The notes under the pieces are model-generated. The model was given only the letters and a program-made list of their open reading frames with translations. It was not told the DNA's origin and did no database searches. From 40CM-4-65-16 sp035279785 (lineage in GTDB: Bacteria; Chloroflexota; Dormibacteria; Dormibacterales; Dormibacteraceae): a DNA stretch of 19,357 bases. Positions 6,675 to 14,377 of the stretch are shown here, one piece after another; within the stretch, counting starts at the first letter, position 1; every line of letters begins with the position of its first letter. A program made the position numbers and the translations under genes. The stretch spans positions 1 to 19,357 of the forward strand of contig DATEHC010000044.1 in NCBI GenBank assembly GCA_035279785.1. The letters run 5' to 3'.

Positions 6675-7526
6675 TTAAGAAGGCTCGAGGAAGTCCGCCA
6701 CCTCATCGTGGAACGCCTGCGGTTGCTCGACGAACAGCTGGTGGCCGGCGTCGCCGACGACGACCATGCGCGCGCCGCTCACTCCGGCGCAAATCTCCTC
6801 GGCGCAGACCGGACCGCATATGAAGTCCTCGTCGCCCGTGATCACCAATGCCTGCGAGGTGATCGCGGGCAGGCGGTCGCGGAGGTCGAACGTGTTGAAG
6901 ATCTCCTTGTTGAAGAGCCTCAACGCGTCGGCGTTGATCATCTCCGACTTCAGCGTGTCGAGGTAACCCGCCTCGGCCTCGCCGAAATGCGCGAAGTAAA
7001 GCGGCAGCTCGCGAAAAACCAGCGGGCTCAGCTCGGCGTCGCTCGAGAAGTTTCCCGCCTGCTCCTCCTCCAGCGCCGCGATCGCATCCGCCGCCCACGG
7101 CTGCGCGGACCGTTTCTCCATGCCCGCGTGCATCGCCTTCTCCTGGTTCGGTCCGAAGCGCGCCAGAGTCGAGGCGAGCACGAGCCGGCGCACGCGGGCG
7201 GGATAGGCCGCCGCGTAAGCCATCGCCACGACCCCGCCGTGCGAGTGACCCAGCAACAACATGCGCTCGAGGCCAAGGTGCCCTCGCAGGTCCTCGAGGT
7301 CGGAGACGTAGTCGTCGATCTGATATGCGCGCGGGTCGCGCGGCCGCTCCGACCCGCCCGTCCCTCTCGGGTTGAGCATGATCAGCGTGAACTGCTCCCA
7401 GAGCGCGGCCAGGTCGCCGAAATAGGTCGCGGAGAAACCGGGGCCGCCCGGATGGCACACGAGCACGGGCCCATGACCGAGCTTGCGGTACGTCAGCTTG
7501 CGCCCGTCGCGACTGGTGAAGCTCAA
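6675..7526 (-). CDS. Alpha/beta hydrolase, proline iminopeptidase-like (S33)
   Basis: The 283-residue protein shows the full alpha/beta-hydrolase pattern. The oxyanion segment is HPGGPG (about 25-30), then LNPRGTGGSERP. The nucleophile elbow is GHSHGG with S95, the acid is in GDEDFICGP (D234), and the histidine is in GDAGHQLFVEQP (H262). HPGGPG and NPRGTGGS are typical of the proline iminopeptidase branch, whose members cleave N-terminal proline or act on other small substrates. The substrate cannot be told from the sequence. I set the start at the TTG in TTGA, which overlaps the stop of the metallo-hydrolase upstream by four bases. The frame remains open far upstream, but that part is the shadow of the neighbouring gene. 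Expression is probably by translational coupling. Confidence 0.88.
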   Translation of the reverse strand: MSFTSRDGRKLTYRKLGHGPVLVCHPGGPGFSATYFGDLAALWEQFTLIMLNPRGTGGSERPRDPRAYQIDDYVSDLEDLRGHLGLERMLLLGHSHGGVVAMAYAAAYPARVRRLVLASTLARFGPNQEKAMHAGMEKRSAQPWAADAIAALEEEQAGNFSSDAELSPLVFRELPLYFAHFGEAEAGYLDTLKSEMINADALRLFNKEIFNTFDLRDRLPAITSQALVITGDEDFICGPVCAEEICAGVSGARMVVVGDAGHQLFVEQPQAFHDEVADFLEPS

Positions 7527-8362
7527 ATCAGCCGCGGTTCGGGCCGCCAGACACCGCCGTCTTCGAGGTAACCGGCCGGCTGATCGGGCTCGTGTGACAA
7601 CACCAGCAGCCATCGGTGCTTCTCCGCCTCTTCGAACAGCTGCGACTTCTGCTGAAAGACGCGAAGCGGCTCGATGTCGGCCGACATGTTCCAGGGGACG
7701 CGCAGGTGCGGGGTCTGGCACACGAGGTCGCCGGTCACCGCGCACGCGAGCTCGCCTGAGCGCAGGATCAGCACCTGGCTGCCCGGCGTGTGCCCGCCGA
7801 CGTGGCGGATCTGCACCCCTGGAAGCACCTCCGCGTCGCCGTCGAGAAACTCGACTCCGTTGTGGCCATCCGCCAGCGGGGTGAAGTCATCGACGATGTA
7901 GCTCGGTCGACTACGTACGTCGGGCCGCAAGGCGAAGTCCCACTCCGACCGCTGGATGAAGTGCTTCGCCTTGGGGAAGGTGAGCTGCAGGGCGCCCTGC
8001 TCGTCGCGGCGCGTCAGCCCGCCCGCGTGGTCCCAGTGCAGGTGCGTCGTGATGACGGCGTCGACCTCGTCGGGCTGAATGCCCAGGCGCTTGAGCGCGT
8101 GCAGCATTCCTTCCGGCTCGCGCAGCGCAACCTGCTGCGCGCGCTTCTCGCTGAGCTTGTTGCCGATGCCCGTCTCGCACACGATCACGCGGCCGTTCAT
8201 CCGCGCAACCACGCATACGCACGAGCAGTCGATCATGTTGCGCCCGTCCGCTGGCTTCTGCTTCTCCCACAGGATCTTCGGGACGACGCCGAACATCAGG
8301 CCGCCGTCGGCCTTCCAGTGGTCGGTGACCAGCAGGTGAAGCTCGAGATCGCCCAGGCGCAC
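7523..8362 (-). CDS. MBL-fold metallo-hydrolase, lactonase-like
   Basis: A 279-residue metallo-beta-lactamase-fold enzyme. The metal motif HxHxDH is intact as HLHWDH (residues 107-112). Further ligands are H191 in GGHTPGSQ, D212 in TGDLV and H257 in LSHEPD, so a dinuclear zinc site is likely. The overall layout (early DTG-like ETGIGNK, GHTPGS, then GDL) resembles the N-acyl-homoserine lactonase and related group. Quorum-quenching activity is only one possibility. The GTG start is preceded by GAGGA about nine bases upstream. It is divergent from the ABC exporter with only 20 bases between start codons, and it is translationally coupled to the downstream alpha/beta hydrolase. Confidence 0.9.
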   Translation of the reverse strand: MRLGDLELHLLVTDHWKADGGLMFGVVPKILWEKQKPADGRNMIDCSCVCVVARMNGRVIVCETGIGNKLSEKRAQQVALREPEGMLHALKRLGIQPDEVDAVITTHLHWDHAGGLTRRDEQGALQLTFPKAKHFIQRSEWDFALRPDVRSRPSYIVDDFTPLADGHNGVEFLDGDAEVLPGVQIRHVGGHTPGSQVLILRSGELACAVTGDLVCQTPHLRVPWNMSADIEPLRVFQQKSQLFEEAEKHRWLLVLSHEPDQPAGYLEDGGVWRPEPRLI

Positions 8363-8382
8363 TGGCTTATATCCTCGTCCAT
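8363..8382. promoter_or_regulatory. Divergent 20-bp intergenic region
   Basis: Only 20 bases separate the start codons of the metallo-hydrolase (minus) and the ABC ATPase (plus). They hold TTATATCC, which contains TATATC for the plus strand nine bases before the GTG. On the minus strand the same bases supply the GAGGA ribosome binding site. Promoters for one or both genes must therefore overlap the opposite coding sequence. Confidence 0.35.
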
Positions 8383-9081
8383 GTGGCGGCTGCGGCGATC
8401 AGGACCTCGGGCCTGACCAAGGACTACGGCGGCGGCCGCGGCGTCTTCGACCTCGACCTGCAGGTTTCCGAAGGCCAGGCATACGGTTTGCTGGGGCTCG
8501 ACGGCGCGGGAAAGACCACGGTATCGCGGCTTCTCATGGGTCTGATCCATCCGTCGCGCGGATCGGCTTACGTGTTCGGCATCGACTGCTTTCGTGACGC
8601 CGCCGAGGTCAAGCGTCGCGTCGGCTACATGCCGGGGAAAAGTCCCGATTTCAGTTCGATGCGAGGCCGAGAGGTAGTCGCCTTCCTGGCGGGCCTGCGG
8701 GGCGGGGTGCACGGCGATCGCGTGCGCGAGCTTGCTGAACGGGTCGAGCTCGACCTGGGTCGCGAGTATCGCGAGTACAGCCCGGGCGAACGCCGAAAGC
8801 TTTCGGTACTGCTCGCGTTCATGCACGAGCCGAGCCTCTTGATCCTGGACGAGCCTTATCGGGATCTCGACGAGCGCGGAACGGGTGAGCTCAGAGCGCT
8901 CATAAACGAGGCGCGAGACGGCGGCGCGACCATCCTCATTGCATCGCCCAGCGAGGCCGAGATCGATTGGCACTGCGACGTGGTCGGTTTGCTGCGCCGT
9001 GGGAAGCTGGCGCGAGCGGTGCGGGTCGAAGACCTGCCCACGCAGCTCGAGGAATCGGATCGCAAGGCTCTTCCGCCGTGA
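8383..9081 (+). CDS. ABC transporter ATP-binding protein (ABC-2 exporter type)
   Basis: The 232-residue nucleotide-binding domain energises the permease encoded immediately downstream. Walker A is GLDGAGKTT (38-46), the signature region is YSPGERRKLS (132-141), and Walker B is LLILDEP (152-158) with the catalytic Glu. Two loops are unusual. The Q-loop region reads GYMPGKSPDF without Gln, a variant found in some drug-exporter ATPases. The H-loop, normally SSH or STH, reads ASPSEAE, so the switch histidine is replaced (P189). The GTG start has no ribosome binding site. An ATG two bases upstream is out of frame and closes after eleven codons. The stop overlaps the permease start by four bases (GTGA). 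Confidence 0.9.
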   Translation: MAAAAIRTSGLTKDYGGGRGVFDLDLQVSEGQAYGLLGLDGAGKTTVSRLLMGLIHPSRGSAYVFGIDCFRDAAEVKRRVGYMPGKSPDFSSMRGREVVAFLAGLRGGVHGDRVRELAERVELDLGREYREYSPGERRKLSVLLAFMHEPSLLILDEPYRDLDERGTGELRALINEARDGGATILIASPSEAEIDWHCDVVGLLRRGKLARAVRVEDLPTQLEESDRKALPP

Positions 9082-10556
9082 AGGCAACGGTTCGCGCGCT
9101 GGACGAATCGCGGTGGACGGTCGTCGCGTTGGCGATCGCCGGATTCGCCATCACTTTTCTGCAGTCGCTCGCGTTCGTTCGCCTTGCGGGCCACACGTTT
9201 GCCGAACACGCGGCATTCGGCTACTCGCTGATCGCAGACGCAACTCTGAACGCGGCACTCTTCGCGCCGCCGGTGCATCCCGAGACGGTCGCCGGATACC
9301 TCGAGCTGCGGGCATTCGCGCCCCTCTCCATTCTCTTCGCTGCCTGGGCGCTCGTGGCGGGAATGAGATCCTCGACCACGCCGGTCATTCCACGCGCGAC
9401 CGCGTTTGCAATCGGCGCGATGCTGGCCGCGGCGGCCGCATGCCTCGGAGCCCTTGTCGGTGCGGGTCCAGTGAGCGGGCTGGGCCTCGTCGAGACGTGG
9501 GCGCTGCTGGTGGCGCTCGCTACCGCTTGCTTCGCGATCTCCGCCTGTCTGGGGCCGTTTGCACCGCCCGTGATCCTTGCGCTGTTCTTCATCAACAGCC
9601 TCAGTCGGGTGTTCACGCAGCTGGAAGCGCTGCGCCGGCTTTCACCGTTCCGCTACTACGACCTCTCCACTCCGCTTCCGCGCGACGGCCACTTCGACGT
9701 TGGAGGCTTTGTCGTGCTGCTGGCAATCACGGCCATCGGTGTTGGCGTCGCGCATGTGTTGCCGGCGTCGCGCGCGCGATCCGGTCCCACAAGTGCGCGG
9801 CTGCTCGCGGTTCCAGTGCTGCGTGAGCTGTATCCGCAGCGACTGGCTCTTGCGGAATGGTGCGTCGCATTTGCGGTGCTCGGGATCGCGCTGACCGCCG
9901 CGACGAGGACGACCATGCAGGACCTGCTCGCCCTGCCGCGCGGCCTTCCAGGCTTGCCGCAGTACATCTTCTTCTTTTTCGCAAGCGCGATCGATGCGAC
10001 GTGGTTCGGCGTCACGCTGCTGATGTTCGTCGCCCTCACCTTCGCGTTCGTCATGCGATGGGCGGACGACGACCGCAGCGGGCGCCTGGAGGCGACACTC
10101 AGCGCTCCTTGCTCGCGCTCTGCGTTGGTCATCGAGCGTCTTGCCGCCCTCGCGTTGACGTCGGCCGTGCTCGCCGCCCTCAGCGGTATCGCCGTCGCGT
10201 TGACCGCGAGCACATCGAACATCGCGCTCGATCAGCGACACCTCGCGGAGGCTTGCCTTCTGCTGGCCCTGTTCGGCGTAGTGCTCGGAGCCGCGGCCCT
10301 GTCGTTCGTGTCGTGGTGGCCTCGGGGCGCGACGATCCTGTTCGGCGCCGTCGTGCTCGCCGCGTATCTCGCCGACCAGATCGGGTCACCCCTCGGGCTT
10401 CCGGCGTGGGCGCAGAACGTTTCGCCGTTTCGCCTGGCCGGCGCGCCCGTGGCCACCGGCCTGGACAATCACAGCCTCGCGCTGCTGATTGCGATCGGTG
10501 TAGCCGGAATCGGAAGCTCGATACTTCTATTTCAGAGGCGTGATGTCGGCGTCTGA
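9078..10556 (+). CDS. ABC-2 type exporter permease, 12-TM duplicated form
   Basis: A 492-residue, very hydrophobic protein with about twelve predicted membrane segments. It looks like two six-segment halves. Each half ends in an SPFR motif (LRRLSPFRYYDL at about 187-196 and NVSPFRLAGAP at about 447-457) followed by one last hydrophobic helix. A duplicated ABC-2 permease paired with one ATPase is known for drug and polyketide-antibiotic exporters of Gram-positive bacteria. The cargo here is unknown. I chose the GTG that overlaps the ATPase stop (GTGA). The frame stays open upstream, but that region is the ATPase in another frame. It ends 48 bases before ku. Confidence 0.87.
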   Translation: MKATVRALDESRWTVVALAIAGFAITFLQSLAFVRLAGHTFAEHAAFGYSLIADATLNAALFAPPVHPETVAGYLELRAFAPLSILFAAWALVAGMRSSTTPVIPRATAFAIGAMLAAAAACLGALVGAGPVSGLGLVETWALLVALATACFAISACLGPFAPPVILALFFINSLSRVFTQLEALRRLSPFRYYDLSTPLPRDGHFDVGGFVVLLAITAIGVGVAHVLPASRARSGPTSARLLAVPVLRELYPQRLALAEWCVAFAVLGIALTAATRTTMQDLLALPRGLPGLPQYIFFFFASAIDATWFGVTLLMFVALTFAFVMRWADDDRSGRLEATLSAPCSRSALVIERLAALALTSAVLAALSGIAVALTASTSNIALDQRHLAEACLLLALFGVVLGAAALSFVSWWPRGATILFGAVVLAAYLADQIGSPLGLPAWAQNVSPFRLAGAPVATGLDNHSLALLIAIGVAGIGSSILLFQRRDVGV

Positions 10557-10584
10557 CTTACGAAAAGTAGCCAAGCACGAAACT

Positions 10585-10596
10585 AGGAGGTAAACT
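10585..10596 (+). promoter_or_regulatory. Purine-rich site and -10-like box before ku
   Basis: AGGAGG (10585-10590) runs straight into TAAACT (10591-10596). AGGAGG is 14 bases from the ATG, long for a ribosome binding site. TAAACT ends eight bases from the ATG, which suits a leaderless start and matches other boxes in the window. Both modes remain possible. Confidence 0.45.
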
Positions 10597-10604
10597 GCGT
10601 CGCC

Positions 10605-11441
10605 ATGCCGCGATCGATGTGGAAAGGCGTGGTCTCGTTCGGGATGGTCTCGATCCCGATCCGCCTGTACAACGCAACTGAATCGACGTCCCGGGTCTCG
10701 TTCCGCCAGCTCTGCCCCGAGCACCACTCCCCCATCTCGTATAAGCGGTGGTGCGCCGAGGGCGACCACGAGGTGCAGTACAGCGAGATCCAGCGCGGCT
10801 ACGAGGTCGGCAAGGACCGCTACGTGATCATCGACGACAAGGACCTCGACAACCTGCCGCTGCCGACCGCACACGCGATCGACATCTCGGAGTTCGTGCC
10901 GGTCGATGAGATCGAGCCCGGCCTCTACTTCGACAGTGCCTACTTCGTCGAGCCCGAGGAGCTGGGCAAGAAGCCATACCACCTGCTCCGGCAGGCGCTG
11001 CAGGCCACCGGCAAGATGGCCATCGCCAAGATCGCGCTGCGCGACAAGGAGCACCTCGCGGCCCTCCACCCGAATGGCAAGGGCCTGATCATGAACACGC
11101 TCCACTGGCCGGACGAGATCCGCTCCACCGAAGGCCTCAAGGGTCTCGAGGACGACGTGAAGATCAACCCCAAGGAGCTCGAGATGGCCAAGGCGCTGAT
11201 CGAGAGCCTCGCCGACGACTTCAACCCCGAGCGCTACAAGGACGAGTACCGCGAGGCCGTGATGAAGGTCGTGAAGGCCAAGATGGAGGGCGAGGTCATC
11301 GAGGCGCCCGAGACTCCGCAGCCGGCCAAGGTCATGGACCTCATGGAGGCGCTGCGGCAGTCGGTCGAGCAGGCCAAGAAGCAGCGCGCCTCGAAGGAAA
11401 AGCCCGCGGCCGAGACCAGGAGACGCCGAAAAGCCTCCTAG
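10605..11441 (+). CDS. ku: Non-homologous end-joining protein Ku
   Basis: Bacterial Ku forms a homodimeric ring that threads onto broken DNA ends and recruits the ATP-dependent ligase. The hallmark N-terminus is present (MWKGVVSFGMVSIPIRLYNATE), then FRQLCPEHHSPISYKRWC (about 33-50) and KDRYVIIDDKDLDNL. The core continues through VEPEELGKKPYHLL and ALRDKEHLAALHPNGKGL. The protein has 278 residues, normal for the family. The last 20 residues are a Lys/Arg-rich tail (ending RRRRKAS), as in Ku proteins that use a basic C-terminus to contact DNA and ligase. Its ligase gene follows after 25 bases, so the two form a repair unit. Confidence 0.97.
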   Translation: MPRSMWKGVVSFGMVSIPIRLYNATESTSRVSFRQLCPEHHSPISYKRWCAEGDHEVQYSEIQRGYEVGKDRYVIIDDKDLDNLPLPTAHAIDISEFVPVDEIEPGLYFDSAYFVEPEELGKKPYHLLRQALQATGKMAIAKIALRDKEHLAALHPNGKGLIMNTLHWPDEIRSTEGLKGLEDDVKINPKELEMAKALIESLADDFNPERYKDEYREAVMKVVKAKMEGEVIEAPETPQPAKVMDLMEALRQSVEQAKKQRASKEKPAAETRRRRKAS

Positions 11442-11453
11442 CGGAGCGTCGTC

Positions 11454-11459
11454 TAAGCT
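11454..11459 (+). promoter_or_regulatory. Candidate leaderless -10 box for ligD
   Basis: TAAGCT ends seven bases before the GTG of the ligase and lies in the 25-base gap after ku. There is no ribosome binding site before the GTG. The ligase could therefore be transcribed from its own start point. Confidence 0.45.
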
Positions 11460-11466
11460 GGCGGGC

Positions 11467-12495
11467 GTGGGGGCGGACCAACTCCAGATCGAGCTGGAGA
11501 GCTTCCCGAGCGAGATTCGGCCGATGCAGGCCGCTTCCGCCGAGGCGCCCTTCAGCTCCCCCGAGTACCTGTTCGAGGTCAAGTGGGACGGGCTTCGTTG
11601 CGTCATGTTCAGGGACGCGGACGGCACGGTGCGGCTGCGGGACCGCGGTCTGACCGACCTCACCGCTGACGTGCCCGAGGTCGTGGCGGCCGCCAAGCGC
11701 GTGCCGCCGGGCAGCGTCATCGACGGCGAGCTTGTCGCGACCGACGTGGAAGGGCGCCCGGACTATCACCGACTGCGGCAGCGGTTGGCAGGGGGCGCGG
11801 CCATGCGCAACGAGATACCGACGGCGTACCTCGCGTTTGACGCCCTGTACCTGGAGGGCCGTCCGTTGATGCGCCAGCCGGTCCTGCGCCGCCGCGCTCG
11901 GCTGGCGAAAGCCGTGGAGGCCGGCGGCCACATCTTCGTGCCGGACCACATCGAGGAGGACGGCGTGGAGCTGTTCGAGGCATGCCTCGAGCGCGGGCTC
12001 GAAGGCGTGGTCGCCAAGCACCGCCAGAGCCCTTACGTGCCCGGCCAGCGCAGCCCGTTCTGGCTCAAGGTCAAAGCGGTCAAGTCCGACGACTTCCTCG
12101 TCATCGGGTGGACCGGCGATAAACCCTTCGACGCGCTCGTCGTCGGCTTTCACGAGGATGGACGCCTCCTCCCGTGCGGCACTGTGGGCGGTGGCTACGA
12201 CGCCGATGCGACGGATCTGCTGCGCTCCCGCCTCGTGGACCTGGCGACCGAGGAATCGCCGCTCGATCCCGCGCCGGTGATGCTGCGGCCCGTGCACTGG
12301 GTCAGGCCCGAGCTCGTGGTGTCGATTCGCTACTCGGAGTGGTCGCCCGACGGAACGCTGCGCTTCCCGATCTTCAACGGCCTTCGTCCGGAGGTGCATC
12401 CCGCCGAGGCGGTGCGCCACCGCCCGCGAGTGGTCATCACCGGCCACGTGCAGCCCGGGTCGGCGGCCTATGACCTGACGCGCTTTCCGTTTTGA
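11467..12495 (+). CDS. ligD: ATP-dependent DNA ligase, stand-alone LigD ligase domain
   Basis: Seals DNA ends held by Ku. The nucleotidyltransferase motif I is EVKWDGLRC with adenylated lysine K39. Further motifs are DGELV (86-90), the FDALYLEG segment, LEGVVAK (178-184) and WLKVK (199-203). An OB-fold domain follows (DFLVIGWTG, CGTVGGGYD, PVHWVRPELVVSIRYSEW). At 342 residues it contains only the ligase module. The polymerase/primase and phosphoesterase domains of full LigD are absent, so it could equally be called LigC-like. The GTG start lacks a ribosome binding site. It directly follows ku and overlaps the next gene by four bases (TTGA). Confidence 0.94.
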   Translation: MGADQLQIELESFPSEIRPMQAASAEAPFSSPEYLFEVKWDGLRCVMFRDADGTVRLRDRGLTDLTADVPEVVAAAKRVPPGSVIDGELVATDVEGRPDYHRLRQRLAGGAAMRNEIPTAYLAFDALYLEGRPLMRQPVLRRRARLAKAVEAGGHIFVPDHIEEDGVELFEACLERGLEGVVAKHRQSPYVPGQRSPFWLKVKAVKSDDFLVIGWTGDKPFDALVVGFHEDGRLLPCGTVGGGYDADATDLLRSRLVDLATEESPLDPAPVMLRPVHWVRPELVVSIRYSEWSPDGTLRFPIFNGLRPEVHPAEAVRHRPRVVITGHVQPGSAAYDLTRFPF

Positions 12496-13412
12496 GCTTC
12501 GACGTCGTCACGGGCGCATTCAGCTTTACCGGCCGGTTCATCGCGCGTCGCTTGATGGAGCAGGACCGCCCGATCAAGACACTGACCAACCATCCGGGTC
12601 GAAAGGGAACCGAACAGATCAATCAAGGCATCAAGGCCGACGTCGCGCCGCTGCAGTTCGCGGACCGGGATGCGCTGGTCGAGAGCCTGCGTGGGGCCGA
12701 GGTCCTCTACAACACGTACTGGGTCCGTTTTCATCACGGGAAGACGCGGTTCGGTGAGGCGGTCGCCAACACGCGCGTGCTGATGGGCGCGGCGCGCGAC
12801 GCAGGTGTGCGGCGCGTGGTCCACATCTCGGTGAGCAATCCGTCCGAGGATTCGTCGCTTGACTACTACGCGGGCAAGGCGCGCGCGGAGCGAGCGGTGC
12901 GCGAATCCGGCCTTTCGTGGGCGATCGTGCGGCCAACGCTGATCTTCGGCGAGGGCGACATTCTGATCAACAACATCGCGTGGATGCTTCGCCGGCTTCC
13001 GATCTTTGGCATCCCCGGCCGCGGGGACTACCGGCTCCAGCCCGTGGCCGGCGAGGACGTCGCCGAGATCGCGACGTGGGCGGCCGAGCAGGTCGACAAC
13101 CTCACCGTCGATGCCGCGGGACCAGACATCGTCTACTACAGCGAGATGGTGGAATCGATCGCCATCGCGGTCGGGAAGCACCCGCGGTTCGTCTATCTGT
13201 CGCCGCGCAACGCGCTGCGGGCCGTCGGTCTCGTGGGAAGGTTCGTCGACGACGTCATCCTCAACGAGCCCGAGCTCGAGGGCTTGATGTCGGAGCTCCT
13301 GGTCTCATCGGAGCGTCCGCGCGGGACCAGGCGACTCGACAACTGGCTGCTTACGCACGCCGACTCGGTCGGACGGGACTACGCATCGGAGCTGTCCCGC
13401 CACTGGCGCTAG
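12492..13412 (+). CDS. NAD(P)-binding NmrA/epimerase-like protein (atypical SDR)
   Basis: A 306-residue Rossmann protein. The dinucleotide loop is VTGAFSFTGRFIA (6-18). An SDR-type YxxxK is seen as YYAGK (125-129), followed by SWAIVRPTLIFGEGD, the usual substrate-side strand of NAD-dependent epimerases and NDUFA9-like proteins. GRGDYRLQPVAGEDVAE matches the C-terminal region of that group. The substrate is unknown. Members of this class often bind NAD(P)H without strong catalysis. The start is the TTG in TTGA shared with the ligase stop, so it is probably co-translated with the repair genes. Its stop shares the bases CTAG with the stop of yraN on the other strand. Confidence 0.85.
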   Translation: MSFDVVTGAFSFTGRFIARRLMEQDRPIKTLTNHPGRKGTEQINQGIKADVAPLQFADRDALVESLRGAEVLYNTYWVRFHHGKTRFGEAVANTRVLMGAARDAGVRRVVHISVSNPSEDSSLDYYAGKARAERAVRESGLSWAIVRPTLIFGEGDILINNIAWMLRRLPIFGIPGRGDYRLQPVAGEDVAEIATWAAEQVDNLTVDAAGPDIVYYSEMVESIAIAVGKHPRFVYLSPRNALRAVGLVGRFVDDVILNEPELEGLMSELLVSSERPRGTRRLDNWLLTHADSVGRDYASELSRHWR

Positions 13413-13789
13413 TCGAACGGATCCTCGATCAGCTCGCCGTCGAAGCCACCGTCCGGTCTGACCGTCAACGACACGACCGCGAAGCGTATGGGGCCACGCC
13501 ACTCCGTGAGGGCGCGGTATTCGGCTGCCGCGGACCTCAGCGATTCGCGCTTGCGCGATCCAACCGCTTCGATCGGCGCGCCGAAGCCATCGCCGCCCCT
13601 CGTCTTGACCTCGACGACGTAGAGAGTCCGCCCACGGACACATACGAGGTCGATCTCGCCACGCCGAGCGCGGAAGCCCGAACCGACGACCTCGAAGCCG
13701 CGCGCCTTCAACAGCCGCGCAGCGGCGAGCTCGCCCGCCCGGCCTAATTCGGCAGCCCTGCCAGCTCGGAGACGCGAAACGGCGCCCAA
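13409..13789 (-). CDS. yraN: YraN family protein (UPF0102), nuclease-fold
   Basis: Small protein of the endonuclease-like UPF0102 family, function not firmly known. Family landmarks are clear: LGRAGELAAARLLKARGFEVV, then RRGEIDLVCVRGRTLYVVEVKTR, holding the E-D...E-x-K pattern of the PD-(D/E)XK fold, and a basic RKRESLRSAA helix. I set the start at a TTG at 13789 (126 residues), with AGGA four bases upstream. It lies within the end of rnhB, giving a 46-base overlap. No ATG, GTG or TTG is available nearer the conserved part. It follows rnhB as in many bacteria, but the usual next gene, comM, is about 7.7 kb away. Confidence 0.9.
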   Translation of the reverse strand: MGAVSRLRAGRAAELGRAGELAAARLLKARGFEVVGSGFRARRGEIDLVCVRGRTLYVVEVKTRGGDGFGAPIEAVGSRKRESLRSAAAEYRALTEWRGPIRFAVVSLTVRPDGGFDGELIEDPFD

Positions 13790-14370
13790 GACGTCCTGTG
13801 GATCGGGCTTGGGCCGAGTCGTCGAATCGCGGCGCGATGAGACGGAGTGGCGTAACCCTTGTGGTCGGCAAAACCCCAGCCGGGATACAGGCGGTCGTAC
13901 TCGACCATCGTCCGGTCGCGCGCGACCTTGGCCACGATGCTCGCCGCCATGATCGATGCGCAGACCTTGTCGCCGCGCACGACCGCGATCTGCGGCAGCG
14001 GCGTCTCCGGGATGTCGAACGCGTCGATGAGCAGGTACTCGGCCTTGACCGCGAGCCCCGCCACAGCGCCGGCGCTGGCAAGGATGCGCGCCTTGTACAG
14101 CCCGATGCGATCTACCTGCGTGTGGTCGACCGCGCACACGGCGACGGCGACCGCTCGTCTCCGGATGATCGCGTCCACGCGCTCGCGCTCGGCGGGGGTC
14201 ATGAGCTTCGAGTCGTTCAGGCCGGGGATGCGATCTCCGATGCGAAGCACGGCGGCCCCTGCCACGACCGGCCCGGCGAGCGGACCCATCCCCACCTCGT
14301 CGACGCCCGCCACGACCTCGTAACCCATCGCCGCCGCTCGCCGCTCGAACTTCCACAGCATCGGACGCAT
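13744..14370 (-). CDS. rnhB: Ribonuclease HII
   Basis: Removes ribonucleotides and RNA primers from RNA-DNA hybrids. The 208-residue protein has the catalytic acids D24 and E25 in GVDEVG, D116 in LLIDAF and D152 in AKVARDR, with MAASIVAKVARD as the family core and GYATPSHRAAI near the end. The conserved GRG motif after the first acids reads GMG (G27-M28-G29). The central Arg normally helps recognise the ribonucleotide junction. Its codon is a clean ATG, so the change is not a single-base error. The ATG start has no ribosome binding site but lies seven bases after TAGGCT. It overlaps yraN downstream. Confidence 0.96.
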   Translation of the reverse strand: MRPMLWKFERRAAAMGYEVVAGVDEVGMGPLAGPVVAGAAVLRIGDRIPGLNDSKLMTPAERERVDAIIRRRAVAVAVCAVDHTQVDRIGLYKARILASAGAVAGLAVKAEYLLIDAFDIPETPLPQIAVVRGDKVCASIMAASIVAKVARDRTMVEYDRLYPGWGFADHKGYATPSHRAAIRRLGPSPIHRTSWAPFRVSELAGLPN

Positions 14371-14377
14371 CGTTTCG

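Noticed and set aside
7527..7745. N-terminal extension of the alpha/beta hydrolase frame
   Set aside because: The extra residues are Arg/Ala-rich shadow of the metallo-hydrolase. Family similarity begins right after the TTGA overlap.
7523..8362. Beta-lactamase or antibiotic resistance gene
   Set aside because: The fold is shared by many hydrolases, and the motif layout fits the lactonase-like group better. No resistance context is present.
8967..9077. Upstream start for the ABC permease
   Set aside because: It would overlap the ATPase by over 110 bases and add a non-hydrophobic Gly/Arg stretch. The GTGA overlap is the natural junction.
10527..12447. Minus-strand open frames opposite ku and ligD
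   Set aside because: Both sense genes are certain. The antisense products are low-complexity and lack start signals.
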